Assembly (NCBI GenBank): GCA_017503375.1
Contig: JAFVTF010000085.1
Span: forward strand, 1-50,156
From: Lentisphaeria bacterium
GTDB lineage: Bacteria > Verrucomicrobiota > Lentisphaeria > Victivallales > UBA1829
Reading direction: 5' to 3'
Length of the DNA: 50,156 bases
Shown here piece by piece: positions 25,996 through 35,636 of this stretch. The notes beneath the pieces are model-generated. The model did not search any database. It had not been told where the DNA came from and saw only the letters and a program-made list of their open reading frames with translations. The stretch's first letter is position 1, and every line of letters begins with the position of its first letter. A program made the position numbers and the translations under genes.

Positions 25996-26043
25996 ATAAT
26001 ATTATATTACTTGACAATTTCAATTTATAATATTATATTACTT
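25996..26043 (+). promoter_or_regulatory. Promoter with 17-bp direct repeats before the GntR-type regulator
   Basis: The 17-bp sequence ATAATATTATATTACTT occurs twice, at 25996-26012 and 26027-26043, exactly 31 bp apart (about three helical turns). Each contains the palindrome ATAATATTAT. TTGACA (26011-26016), 17 bp, TATATT (26034-26039) lie across the pair. Probably an autoregulatory operator. Confidence 0.6.
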
Positions 26044-26067
26044 CCGGAGATCATCAGGAGGCAGGTA

Positions 26068-27408
26068 ATGCTTAAGGCAAAACATCAACAATTATTCGAT
26101 ATTCTTGTACAGGAATTTCATAACGGGAAATGGCCCCGGGGGAAGAAACTGCCCAAGCTGAAAGTCCTTGCTGAAAAATATTCGGTCAGCATCAATATCG
26201 CATCCAAAGCTGTTGATCTCCTGAAAAACGAAGGAATGGTGGAAGCAAAAGTCGGTGACGGCATCTATTCCACATACAAAATGGAGATCATCAATAAATA
26301 CCATTATTCCGGAGACCGGATTTTCGGACGATATCGGGGTGCAAAGACGCTGAAGATTCTCGTGGAAGACAATTCCCCTAATCAGTTGATTTTCTGGAAT
26401 GATTTCTTCCAGAACTTTTCTGCCGAAAATCCCGATATCGAACTTGATGTAAATTATCAGATCAATCATTCAGAGAAGGATTGCTGCAGTTACGGTGCAG
26501 TATTCGGCGGGTTCTCTTTCGTCCGCAGTGTCATTGAACCGGATAACGAAGGACTTTCCCCGGAATGTGTCAGAGACTTTCTTCCGAATCTGTTTGGAGA
26601 TTGTGTTTTCGATGAAAATAATTTTCCCGGATACCTTCCTTACGGATATAATGCATCTTTGCTTCTGGTTCAGCCGGAATGTCATTTCCCTGCTCCCGAT
26701 GAAAATATTCTTGAATATGTGGAAAATCTTCCCGCAACAAAACAAGGTTATATTATCCGTTCCAGTAAAATGCTGCTTTCCGGAATGAATATTGATACAA
26801 ACAAAATCGGAACGGATGATTTTACAAAAGAAGATGCAGAGCTGATGCTTTCTGTTTTTGAACGGACAAAACGGTTGTATCGTGCTGGAAAGCTGCTCTG
26901 GTATCACGGTAAAGTTCTTGACAAACAGCAATTATTTGAACTGCTGCTGAACCACAATATCTCTGCGATGGAAGTACAAAGCAACACATTGAAAGATTTT
27001 TCCGCTGAAATGGTAAACGTATTACCATATCCATATGGAGAAAAACCTTGCATTACAGCTCATTTTGTCCATATAAGCAAAGATACACTTTATCCGGAAG
27101 AATATTTGAGACTGGTCAAAATGCTTTTATCAGAAAAAATTCAGAAGAAAGCAGAAGAACAGGGAATTTTTTATACCATCAGAAAAAACTGTTCCTCCAT
27201 GGCACCGGAAAATCTGCGGAAATCTTTACTGAACAACAATGTACAGTTACCGGATATCTGCACAGATATACAAGCTGAAGCGTTTCTCAATTTTCTCGGC
27301 TGGGAATTCTATTATTATCTGGAAGGCAGACGCGGTCCGGAAGTGATAGATCTGATCCATAAAAAAGTACGTTATTACTACGAACATAACAATCAAACAG
27401 GTAAATGA
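26068..27408 (+). CDS. GntR-type regulator with a solute-binding-protein-like C-terminal domain
   Basis: A 446-residue protein. Residues 1-70 are a GntR winged helix (LKVLAEKYSVSINIASKAVDLLKNEGMVEAKVGDGIY). Residues about 90-440 resemble an extracellular solute-binding protein fold (KTLKILVEDNSPNQLIFWNDFF), here used as a cytoplasmic effector domain; there is no signal peptide. ATG 26068 with SD ggagg is chosen over an extension through the promoter. It heads the pseudopilin-DUF4838-GH36 locus and probably controls it. The C-terminal fold call is moderate. Confidence 0.75.
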   Translation: MLKAKHQQLFDILVQEFHNGKWPRGKKLPKLKVLAEKYSVSINIASKAVDLLKNEGMVEAKVGDGIYSTYKMEIINKYHYSGDRIFGRYRGAKTLKILVEDNSPNQLIFWNDFFQNFSAENPDIELDVNYQINHSEKDCCSYGAVFGGFSFVRSVIEPDNEGLSPECVRDFLPNLFGDCVFDENNFPGYLPYGYNASLLLVQPECHFPAPDENILEYVENLPATKQGYIIRSSKMLLSGMNIDTNKIGTDDFTKEDAELMLSVFERTKRLYRAGKLLWYHGKVLDKQQLFELLLNHNISAMEVQSNTLKDFSAEMVNVLPYPYGEKPCITAHFVHISKDTLYPEEYLRLVKMLLSEKIQKKAEEQGIFYTIRKNCSSMAPENLRKSLLNNNVQLPDICTDIQAEAFLNFLGWEFYYYLEGRRGPEVIDLIHKKVRYYYEHNNQTGK

Positions 27409-27547
27409 AATAAGGAGATTCATTTCCTGAAACCTGTGTTCAGCAGACAGTGATTGCTGAAAAACTGAAAGAAAAAAATTATCAAAAAAAAAATGTAACA
27501 GGGCGGTTTTCTGTCTGGATGCAGAGGCTGTCAAAAGGAGGTTTTGT

Positions 27548-28300
27548 ATGAAAACGGAAAAGTTAAACTTTACGTTGATCGAATTGCTTGTTGTGATCGC
27601 GATCATCGCCATTCTTGCGGGAATGCTCCTGCCCGCATTGAATTCTGCAAGAGAAAAAGGAAGAGCCAGCAACTGCACTTCCAACCTGAAACAGATGGGA
27701 ACCGGAGCCAAGCAGTATTCCATTGATTACGATTCTTACATGCTGCCGCAGAATACAGGGATCTTTCTGAAAACAGGTGGCGATTTCTCTCAAAAAACAG
27801 ATTATATGGATTTTGATGGTACAAATTCAACCTGGTGGCCTTCTCTATTGAAAAACTATGTTGGAGAAAACAATGCAAAAGGCGGAACTGTTATGACGAC
27901 ACAAACTGGAGATGCCTTTACAAACAATTCTATTTTTATCTGCCCGACGGTTGCTCCCATCGGCAGAAAATATCCAAGTGTCCAGAACTGTGTTTATGCG
28001 ATGAACAATTATGGTCCCGGAGGAAGACTTGTGTGGAGAGCACTCGGCTCTCAGCAGTATAAGGAATCTCAAATCAAATATCCGTCAGAAATGCTGGTGA
28101 TCGGAGATTCTATGAACAAAGCAATGGGCTATGGTTCTCACTCTTCAGATCCGTTTCGCAATCTCACGTTCAACTTTGATCAGAGACATTCCTTCAAAAC
28201 GAACTCTCTCATGGCTGACGGTTCTGTCAATCACTTCAGATACGAAGAATTTCCGGCTACGATGTCTTATCAAACTAAAATTCCGTACAAATTCAAATAA
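27548..28300 (+). CDS. Pseudopilin-like protein of the DUF4838/GH36 locus
   Basis: A 250-residue protein with MKTEKLN, then [18 protein letters not shown] from Phe8, then [23 protein letters not shown], a globular domain and the C-terminal [16 protein letters not shown] version of the H...DG motif. Asn precedes Phe8. SD aaggagg. The next gene starts 21 nt later. It has the same position relative to regulator and secreted hydrolase as the pseudopilin at 47729-48457. Confidence 0.82.
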   Translation: MKTEKLNFTLIELLVVIAIIAILAGMLLPALNSAREKGRASNCTSNLKQMGTGAKQYSIDYDSYMLPQNTGIFLKTGGDFSQKTDYMDFDGTNSTWWPSLLKNYVGENNAKGGTVMTTQTGDAFTNNSIFICPTVAPIGRKYPSVQNCVYAMNNYGPGGRLVWRALGSQQYKESQIKYPSEMLVIGDSMNKAMGYGSHSSDPFRNLTFNFDQRHSFKTNSLMADGSVNHFRYEEFPATMSYQTKIPYKFK

Positions 28301-28321
28301 TTTATTACGGGAGTTCATGAT

Positions 28322-31189
28322 ATGAAGAAAATTTTTACAATCACGCTGCTTTTTATAGTTGTTCTGTTCTCTGCTGAGGCAAATGGGATCATCATTGTGG
28401 AAAACGGCATTCCGAAAGCAGAAATCATTACCGGAGAGAAACCAACCCGCGCGGTTCAATTTGCGGCGTATGAACTCCGGCATGTGATCAAACTCATGAC
28501 CGGGGCGGAGCTGCCGATCGTTAAAAAAGCAACGGGAAAATTCCCGATCATTCTCGGCGGCGCAAAAAAAGGAGAATTCAAACGCGAAGCATACAGTGTT
28601 TCTGTCACGCCGGAACAGATTGTTCTCAAAGGGAATGATTCTCCGGATTTTGGAAAAGTGGATTATAAAAATCAGAATACTTATCCGAAACCGGAATTCA
28701 ATTATCACTCCACTCTTTATGCTGTTTATGATTTTCTGGAATATTGTGCCGGAGTCCGTTTTTACGGCAGAGGTGATCTTGGAATTGGCATGAAGAAGCG
28801 GAAAACGCTTAAAGTCAAGCCGTTTGAACGGAAATATGCTCCGGCTGAAGAGGGGATGCGTTACGTTCATTCAAACGACAGATTGTATCAGTTACGCATG
28901 CGCTGTAACAAACTTTACGGTTACATCAACCACAATGCGTTCAGTCTCGGCTACCGTTACTGGGGAAAAACCAGACACAAACCCAACGCATTTGTAGAAA
29001 AACGCCCGGAATATTTTGCAAAATATAAACGCACGAAAATGGTTGATGTGAATGTAAAACGGCTTTATCTTGACCAGAACGATCCGGTTCCGGCTCAGAT
29101 GTGCATGTCAAATCCGGATATCATTCCTCATTTTGCCGATGAAGCGTTTGCATTGTACAAAGGAAAACCTCAACCGGGAACCCACATTGTATTCCCGCGT
29201 ATGGAGGATTGTCCTTTCATTTATCCTTTTGGAGAACAAGATGGAGCGAACTGGTGTGAATGTGATACTTGCGAAAGCAGATTCCCTCAAGTGGAAAAAC
29301 GTTTCCGGTTCAATTATATTCATTATGATTTTGCAAACAAACTGTTCCGTGAAATGAAAAAACGCGATCCCAATATGGGGCTGATTATTTTCGCTTATCA
29401 TCAGCATTTGCGTTATCCTGATCCGAAAATCGTAAAACTTGATCCCGGAATCGCTGTCTGCATGGTCATTCAACGGGATGAATGGTCTCCGAAAGGTAAA
29501 ACTTACCGCTGGCAGTCTCAGGCATACAATGACTGGATCAGAAAAGAGAGAAAAAACCGTTATCTTTATACATGGGAACATTATATCAATCCGGCAGAAC
29601 GGGCAATGCGGGTTTACAAGTATAAATTCTTCCCGCATTTCTCCCCGAAAGATACAGCGGCATTCTATAAACAGCATGTCAAAAACGGAATGCAGGGATG
29701 TTTTCTGCAAATCCATTATGACATCAACATACTGGAAGCCTATCTCATCATGCGGACGATTTGGGATCCAAATTACGATACTGAAAAAGTTATTGATGAA
29801 TATTACAACATGATGTATGCCGAAGCAGCGGCTCCCATGAAAGCATTCTTTACAGAAATGGAAAAGATCGTTCTGAATCCGCGCAATTATCCCAAAACAA
29901 AACAGAAACTTCACACTCAGTCGGTCAACTGGGCTTTGGGAACACCGGAACGGATCAAACGGCTTGACGGTTATATCAAACAGGCTCAGAAACAAGTAAA
30001 AGATCCTGATGCCAAAATACGTGTCGAAGCCTTTGTGAATACGGTTTGGAAGCAGACACTCGAAGGAAGAAAAGATTTCGACAAACGTCTCAGTCTTGAA
30101 AAACTTCCCCCTCCCAGTACAGGAATCGCAGTGATCGGAAGCAAAGAGATCCCTTCAGAACGTGATTGGCAGTTCACTGTCGGAACTGATTTGTGGATGA
30201 AAAACAATACCGCAGAAAAATTAACAGCTGCAGATTCTCCCAAAATTAAAATGATCAGCAATGGTAAAGATCTGTTCATCCGTTTTGAAGAAAAATCCTC
30301 CTTCGGCTGGCAGAATCGCAATGCAAATATGTGGTTCAATAATGTGGAAATGTTTTTTGCAAAACAAACGGATCGGCCTTATTACCAGATTGCAGTTTCC
30401 ACGAAAGGAGAATCCTACGCAGGATATTCTATTGAACGTGATGGTCAAGTCATTCACACCGATCATATTTTCCCGGTAAAAGTTCTGAAAAATGAACTGA
30501 AACAGGATTCCTGGGTCTTTACGATCCAAATCCCGATGAAAGAAATCGGCTTGACTCCCGGCGCAGAATTTTACGGAAACTTCATCCGTACTCGCAGAAT
30601 TCAGAACGGCACAACGTCGAAAGCTGAAAATGTTTCCTGGAGCAATGTCATCCCGAACGTTCCTTACTCCGACAGTATTTACCGTATGGGCCGGATCCAT
30701 TTGCCCGGTATTGCCGGAAAAGAGCCGGAACTCAACGGAAATTTCAAAAAAGTCGATAAAAAAGGAATGCCGGTTTTCTGGAGACAATCACTTCCCGCGA
30801 TTGCGAAAGCCGGACAGCTTGCAAAAGCAGAAAACGGGGTTCTCAAAATCAATGCAGTAAATCAGGAAGTCCAACTGATTTGTCTGAAAGATTTCAACGT
30901 CAAATACGGCGCGAAACTTTCCGTTTCGTTCAAGGCATGGGGAAAAGGAAAAATCCGAATCAGAACATCTTTCTACGCACCGGAACACGCAAAAAGCATC
31001 CGTCTGCGCGGAAGAAAAGACAGTGTCTCTGTTGAAGTTTCCGAAAAACCGCAAGTAAAAACTGTTGAACTTGTGCTGACTGGCAATCTGCGTTGGAGAG
31101 ATATTTATACTGCCCTGCCCTCTATTTGCGCGGAAAAAGGGGCTGTTATCAATATTTCTGATTTAAAGATCAAAGTATTGGAAAAATAA
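28322..31189 (+). CDS. Secreted DUF4838 protein with CBM9-like domain
   Basis: A 955-residue exported protein. Signal peptide about 1-21. Residues about 22-150 resemble the N-terminal domain of alpha-glucuronidase-like enzymes (RAVQFAAYELRHVIKLMTGAELPI). About 200-540 is the DUF4838 catalytic-like region with the cysteine signature WCECDTC. About 610-780 is a CBM9-like carbohydrate-binding fold, followed by a beta-rich C-terminal module. It is expected to act on an external polysaccharide; the bond cleaved is not known. SD gggag. It is followed by the GH36-like gene after 48 nt. Confidence 0.82.
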   Translation: MKKIFTITLLFIVVLFSAEANGIIIVENGIPKAEIITGEKPTRAVQFAAYELRHVIKLMTGAELPIVKKATGKFPIILGGAKKGEFKREAYSVSVTPEQIVLKGNDSPDFGKVDYKNQNTYPKPEFNYHSTLYAVYDFLEYCAGVRFYGRGDLGIGMKKRKTLKVKPFERKYAPAEEGMRYVHSNDRLYQLRMRCNKLYGYINHNAFSLGYRYWGKTRHKPNAFVEKRPEYFAKYKRTKMVDVNVKRLYLDQNDPVPAQMCMSNPDIIPHFADEAFALYKGKPQPGTHIVFPRMEDCPFIYPFGEQDGANWCECDTCESRFPQVEKRFRFNYIHYDFANKLFREMKKRDPNMGLIIFAYHQHLRYPDPKIVKLDPGIAVCMVIQRDEWSPKGKTYRWQSQAYNDWIRKERKNRYLYTWEHYINPAERAMRVYKYKFFPHFSPKDTAAFYKQHVKNGMQGCFLQIHYDINILEAYLIMRTIWDPNYDTEKVIDEYYNMMYAEAAAPMKAFFTEMEKIVLNPRNYPKTKQKLHTQSVNWALGTPERIKRLDGYIKQAQKQVKDPDAKIRVEAFVNTVWKQTLEGRKDFDKRLSLEKLPPPSTGIAVIGSKEIPSERDWQFTVGTDLWMKNNTAEKLTAADSPKIKMISNGKDLFIRFEEKSSFGWQNRNANMWFNNVEMFFAKQTDRPYYQIAVSTKGESYAGYSIERDGQVIHTDHIFPVKVLKNELKQDSWVFTIQIPMKEIGLTPGAEFYGNFIRTRRIQNGTTSKAENVSWSNVIPNVPYSDSIYRMGRIHLPGIAGKEPELNGNFKKVDKKGMPVFWRQSLPAIAKAGQLAKAENGVLKINAVNQEVQLICLKDFNVKYGAKLSVSFKAWGKGKIRIRTSFYAPEHAKSIRLRGRKDSVSVEVSEKPQVKTVELVLTGNLRWRDIYTALPSICAEKGAVINISDLKIKVLEK

Positions 31190-31237
31190 AAAAGCAGTGT
31201 ATATTTCAGAAATCCGGAGATAACATGGAGGTACGTT

Positions 31238-33700
31238 TTGAAATACGCAAAAATTATTCTCGGAAATCATTCTCTTGAAATCGTTACAGCCATCGGAAAG
31301 AAACGGAAATTTGATTTTCCGGCTGTTACGGTTTCCATACAGGGGAAATGCATCAAAGCAGCAACTCAAAAAGGTGCGGCTCAAAAGACAGAAAACGGTG
31401 GTTGTAAAGTCTGCTATTCTGATAACGGGATTGATTTTCAGGTGACTGTGGAACCTTGCGGAGCCTCTTTGATCCGGAAAAGCGTTGTTATTTCAACAAA
31501 AAAAACACTTCCGACACCTGATTTTGTCATTGTTGATTCTCAAAAACAAATTGCCCCCGGACTGAAGATGTGCGGGTACATGATCACCGATGGACGAACG
31601 GTTTCCTCTGCTGCGGAAGAAGAAGGTGCAGGAATCACTCCCGGTTGCGGTTATCCTTTGATCGGAGATGACCTGTTCACCGGTTTGGAACATCCGGCAG
31701 CATTCAACAGAATCATCTCCGGACCCGGAAATAAGATTGCATGGGAACTGCGCCATCACCCGGTCTGGAACGGAAATACCATTAAATGTGTTCCCGCAGT
31801 CATCGGCATCTCAGAAAATCCCCGGCAGGAATTCATGGAGTATCTTTCGGGGATCCGGCTTCCCGTTCTGAAAAATTTCCTTGTCTCATTCTGCTCCTTC
31901 TGGAGTGATCCTTATTTGGGAAATATGGAATATAAAGTTGATAAGAACAACTATTTAAGTCTTGTCAATGCGTTTTCCAAAATGGGATTGAGACCGGATG
32001 TTTATACACTTGATGCCGGATGGCAGGATCGTCAAAGCTGCTTCAAAGCAAAAAAAGAATTCGGCGGCGAAAAGGCTTTGAAAAAAATAGCCGATGAGTT
32101 CCGGAAACACGGTTCGGAACTTTCTCTGTGGGTCTCTCATAACGGCCCCATGGGTATGGCGAGAGAATTTCTGGAAAAAAAAGGACTCTCTGTCGGTTCC
32201 GGTCAAAGTTCCACTTATTCCGGAGAAAATTATGCAGTAATGATGGATCATAAATTGGAAAGACTTCTGACCGAACGTTTTTGTGAACTTGCTTCGGAAA
32301 AATATGGCGCAGTTCATTTCAAAATGGACTGGGAAAACGACAGTGCGACGAATCAGGATTTTTCAGAAAAATATCCGACATGCGATCATGTCCGGGAAGC
32401 CTCTATTGATGTCATGAGCAGAATTTCTGCCGCCATGAGAAAGACGAATCCGAATGTTCTGACCCGGAACGGCTGGTGGCCTTCCCCATGGTGGCTCACC
32501 CGTTCCAATCATACATTTCTCACAGATTCCGGAGATTCGGAATACGCCTGTTTTCCATCAATCACCCAGCGCGATGCGGCAACGACCCAGCGCGATGCCA
32601 TGTATTATGCCCAGCATCAACGGGACAAATCGGCTTATCCTCTGGATGCTTATGACAATCATGAATTTGCCCATGCTCTCAGAAATCCGTTTGTGGAAAC
32701 GCCGTCTGTCTGGAGCAATACCTGTTTATGGGCATTCATGCGGGGAGCATCTTACATTCCATTGACGATCCAGCCTGAATCTCTGGAAAAATGGCAGGTT
32801 GAAATCTTCAGGGATATTTTGAATTTTGCCCGGAAAAATGCAAAAAAAATCCTGACAGGACAATCCAGGATGGTTGGCGGTTCTCCTTCTTCCGGAGAGG
32901 TTTACGGTTTTATCCATCCCGCAAAAAATGGAAAGATTCTTTTGGCTTTACGAAATGCGTCTCCCATCCCGCAGCGTTTTACTCTGCCTGACGATGTACC
33001 TTTCTGGATTCAAAACTATCCTCATTATCAGACATTCCGCGCCGGAGAAACAATCTGGATGACACCGCATGAAGTGAAAGTTTTTGACGGGTTAAAGAAT
33101 AATCCCTGTCTGCCTTATGAAAAGTTCATGATCAAAAAATCCGTTGCAAAACAATTTTCTGTCGTTCGACCGGCATCGAAATTCCCCGGAGTTGCTGAAA
33201 TTTATCAAATTCCGGTTCTTGAACAGATTTTGCTGAAAGAGTACAAGGAAGAAAACTCTTTCGGTTTGGATTTCGGAATCCGCGCTCCTTATAAAATGCG
33301 GGGGTTCAAACTGTATTTCAAACTCAAGGGCAACAATTTTGACAATGTTCGATCCATCCGACTCTTCTGTTCGCGGAATAATGGCTGGAGGTGTTACAGT
33401 TGCTGGCAAGTCCCTTATCAGGAACACTTTTTCAACTTTCCCGGTTGCGGTGAGAATAAAAATCCGGATCTCCAACCGGAACGGACTGCACGGTATTTCT
33501 CTGCGGAAATTCCTCAAGGTGGACAATGTTTTTTCAATCTGATATTCTCAGGAACGGAGCTTTCTGCTGAAAATGTGGAACTTTATGCCTCCGGCTTTGA
33601 AGCTCCGGCGGGGAACATTGAGAACGTCTCTGCGATTCCTGATTTGACTGTTATCCCGCAACATCCGGATGGATTCCCGCTGACGATTCAAATATTATAA
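31238..33700 (+). CDS. GH36-like (clan GH-D) glycosidase
   Basis: An 820-residue protein without a signal peptide. The catalytic barrel has YTLDAGWQDR, the nucleophile-type motif KMDWEND (Asp364), and a later TDSGDSEY region where clan D enzymes keep the acid/base. Beta-rich N- and C-terminal domains flank it. It resembles alpha-galactosidase-type enzymes, but the sugar cannot be fixed. The only in-frame start with an SD is TTG 31238 (ggagg, 7 nt before); an ATG at 31225 is out of frame. It probably finishes degradation of oligosaccharides released by the preceding secreted protein. Confidence 0.75.
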   Translation: MKYAKIILGNHSLEIVTAIGKKRKFDFPAVTVSIQGKCIKAATQKGAAQKTENGGCKVCYSDNGIDFQVTVEPCGASLIRKSVVISTKKTLPTPDFVIVDSQKQIAPGLKMCGYMITDGRTVSSAAEEEGAGITPGCGYPLIGDDLFTGLEHPAAFNRIISGPGNKIAWELRHHPVWNGNTIKCVPAVIGISENPRQEFMEYLSGIRLPVLKNFLVSFCSFWSDPYLGNMEYKVDKNNYLSLVNAFSKMGLRPDVYTLDAGWQDRQSCFKAKKEFGGEKALKKIADEFRKHGSELSLWVSHNGPMGMAREFLEKKGLSVGSGQSSTYSGENYAVMMDHKLERLLTERFCELASEKYGAVHFKMDWENDSATNQDFSEKYPTCDHVREASIDVMSRISAAMRKTNPNVLTRNGWWPSPWWLTRSNHTFLTDSGDSEYACFPSITQRDAATTQRDAMYYAQHQRDKSAYPLDAYDNHEFAHALRNPFVETPSVWSNTCLWAFMRGASYIPLTIQPESLEKWQVEIFRDILNFARKNAKKILTGQSRMVGGSPSSGEVYGFIHPAKNGKILLALRNASPIPQRFTLPDDVPFWIQNYPHYQTFRAGETIWMTPHEVKVFDGLKNNPCLPYEKFMIKKSVAKQFSVVRPASKFPGVAEIYQIPVLEQILLKEYKEENSFGLDFGIRAPYKMRGFKLYFKLKGNNFDNVRSIRLFCSRNNGWRCYSCWQVPYQEHFFNFPGCGENKNPDLQPERTARYFSAEIPQGGQCFFNLIFSGTELSAENVELYASGFEAPAGNIENVSAIPDLTVIPQHPDGFPLTIQIL

Positions 33701-33709
33701 CGCGGCAGC

Positions 33710-33737
33710 TTGATTTTTTCCGGCAGGGGATTATATT
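33710..33737 (+). promoter_or_regulatory. Promoter of the MurC-like gene
   Basis: TTGATT (33710-33715), 16 bp, TATATT (33732-33737), about 40 nt before the start codon. It separates this gene from the glycan locus upstream. Confidence 0.55.
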
Positions 33738-33782
33738 AGTGCAAAACAGATTGTCTCACCACGGAAAAAGGAAGCTTCAAAT

Positions 33783-35201
33783 ATGGAACAGATACCGGAA
33801 TCTATTCACTTCGTCGGAGTCGGCGGAATCGGAATGAGCGCATTGGCTCAAATGGCAGCATCGCTCGGAATCAAAACCAGCGGCAGCGACCGCGGTGCAA
33901 ATGCGCCTGAAAATCAGAGGATCATCGGAGCTTTGAAAAATTGCGGAGTGAAAATTTATCCTCAGGACGGTTCCAGAATGGATGAACCGGAAAAACCGCA
34001 GGCGTTGATCTATTCCACTGCCATTGAAGAAGATAATCCGGACTTTGCAAAGGGAAAAGGAATTCCCCGGCTGCACCGTTCCGAAGCTATGAAACTTCTG
34101 GTGGAACGTTCCGGGAAACAGATCCTCGCTGTCACAGGCAGTTGCGGAAAAACCAGCGTGACAGCATGGCTGGCGGAAGCGTTGAACGCTTGCGGAAAAT
34201 CGCCATCCATGATCGGCGGCGGTCTCTCCAACTGTTTTACCGGTCCTGCTTCTGCCGGGAATTATCATAGAGGAACCGGTGAACTCTGCGTCCTTGAAGC
34301 TGATGAAAGCGATAAAAGTCTTTTGAACTATTCAGCTGCTCACGCATTGGTTCTGAATATCGGAACAGACCACTATTCCAAAGAAGAGCTTATTCAGGTT
34401 TTTCAAACATTTCTTTCCGCGACAAAAGAAACCGCTGTCATGTCCTGCGAAGTGTATGAAGCACTCGGAGAAGATTGTGTAAAACATTTGCAGGTGAAAC
34501 TTTTCAGCACGATGTCAGATGCACCGGATCAGATGGGCGGACATCCGGTTCTGAAAGTCACAGATTATCAGGCTTCAGCGGGAGAAGTCACGGCAAAAAT
34601 CGGTGGATATCCAATCAAACTTCCTGCGCCGGGGATTCATAATGCAGCCAATGCCGCCGCTGTGATCTGTATGCTGGAACTGCTCGGGATTGAACGTGAA
34701 AAAGCTGTAGAAGCCGCAGCCTGTTTTTCCGGGGTCTGGCGCAGATTTGATTTTGCCGGAACAACTCTTTCCGGAATCCGTGTTTATGATGATTACGCCC
34801 ATAATGTGGAAAAGATTCAATCCTGCATCCGTGCAGCTCAGGAAATTACGGATGGGCGCGTTCTTGCCATTTTCCAGCCCCATGGTTTTGCGCCCATGCG
34901 TTTTATGCGGGATGAATTGCTTGTCATGCTGAAAGAAACTTTGAGAGAACAGGATGTATTTGCATTTCTTCCGGTTTACTATGCAGGTGGAACAGCCAGT
35001 TTCACGCCGACTTCCGAAGAAGTGGCAGCAGGTTATGCCGGAGAACTTTCCGACCGGATTCAATACTTTGCAGTCCGTCCGGAAGCAGAGGAGTGGCTCA
35101 GCAGAAATCTCCGTCGGGGAGATACGACTGTTGTCATGGGAGCAAGAGATAATTCCCTTTCCGGTTGGGCAAAGAGCATTTCCCGCCCGGAAAAATATTG
35201 A
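33783..35201 (+). CDS. murC: MurC-like Mur ligase
   Basis: A 472-residue ATP-dependent ligase of the Mur family, closest in layout to UDP-N-acetylmuramate-L-alanine ligase. It shows an N-terminal Rossmann motif VGVGGIGMS (11-19), P-loop TGSCGKTS (118-125), EADESDKS, LNIGTDH, and C-terminal DDYAHN and FQPHGF. Typical MurC reads TGTHGKTTT and DDYGHHP, so several usual positions differ. It may be a divergent MurC or a recycling-type ligase. No other cell-wall gene is adjacent. SD aaggaag. Confidence 0.75.
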   Translation: MEQIPESIHFVGVGGIGMSALAQMAASLGIKTSGSDRGANAPENQRIIGALKNCGVKIYPQDGSRMDEPEKPQALIYSTAIEEDNPDFAKGKGIPRLHRSEAMKLLVERSGKQILAVTGSCGKTSVTAWLAEALNACGKSPSMIGGGLSNCFTGPASAGNYHRGTGELCVLEADESDKSLLNYSAAHALVLNIGTDHYSKEELIQVFQTFLSATKETAVMSCEVYEALGEDCVKHLQVKLFSTMSDAPDQMGGHPVLKVTDYQASAGEVTAKIGGYPIKLPAPGIHNAANAAAVICMLELLGIEREKAVEAAACFSGVWRRFDFAGTTLSGIRVYDDYAHNVEKIQSCIRAAQEITDGRVLAIFQPHGFAPMRFMRDELLVMLKETLREQDVFAFLPVYYAGGTASFTPTSEEVAAGYAGELSDRIQYFAVRPEAEEWLSRNLRRGDTTVVMGARDNSLSGWAKSISRPEKY

Positions 35202-35345
35202 AAAACTGAAAAAAAGTGGAGTTTTTTTTCATTTTGCCGCTTTACAAATGAAAAAATTGGATTAAATTGTCATTTGATTTGAGATTTCTGTTTGGTTTAA
35301 TGAAATCTGGCAGATCGATAACAAAAAAAGAGAAGGTTTGAAAAA

Positions 35346-35636
35346 ATGTACAAAATCGAATTTTATGTTCCGGAAACCCATCTGGATGAACTCAAGGGAA
35401 TCATGTTTGCAGCCGGAGCCGGAAAAATCGGAAGCTGCGACAGCTGCTGCTGGCAGATCAAGGGCTTCAGCCAGTACCGCTTTATCGAAGAAGGTTCCGA
35501 AGCTCCGGAACAGGATGAAGAATGGAAAGTTGAAATGCTCTGCGCCGATGATTGCATCCAGGGCGTGATTGATGCATTGAAAGCGAATCATCCCTACGAA
35601 GAACCGATCTACCAGTATTGGGAAGTCAAAGCTTGA
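35346..35636 (+). CDS. Stand-alone NIF3-like domain protein
   Basis: A 96-residue protein matching the PII/CutA-like domain found inserted in some NIF3/YbgI proteins, here alone (YKIEFYVPETHLDELKGIMF, ANHPYEEPIYQYWEV). Function unknown. SD agaagg. The stop overlaps the TTG start of the protease gene. A possible promoter (TTTACA 35241-35246, 16 bp, TAAATT 35263-35268) lies upstream. Confidence 0.8.
   Translation: MYKIEFYVPETHLDELKGIMFAAGAGKIGSCDSCCWQIKGFSQYRFIEEGSEAPEQDEEWKVEMLCADDCIQGVIDALKANHPYEEPIYQYWEVKA

Noticed and set aside
27409..27547. Possible separate promoter or leader RNA before the pseudopilin at 27548
   Set aside because: No convincing -10/-35 pair or stable fold was found; read-through from the regulator is the simpler view.
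35208..35235. A7/T8 stem after the MurC-like gene
   Set aside because: Only A-T pairs with no GC clamp; too weak to call a terminator.
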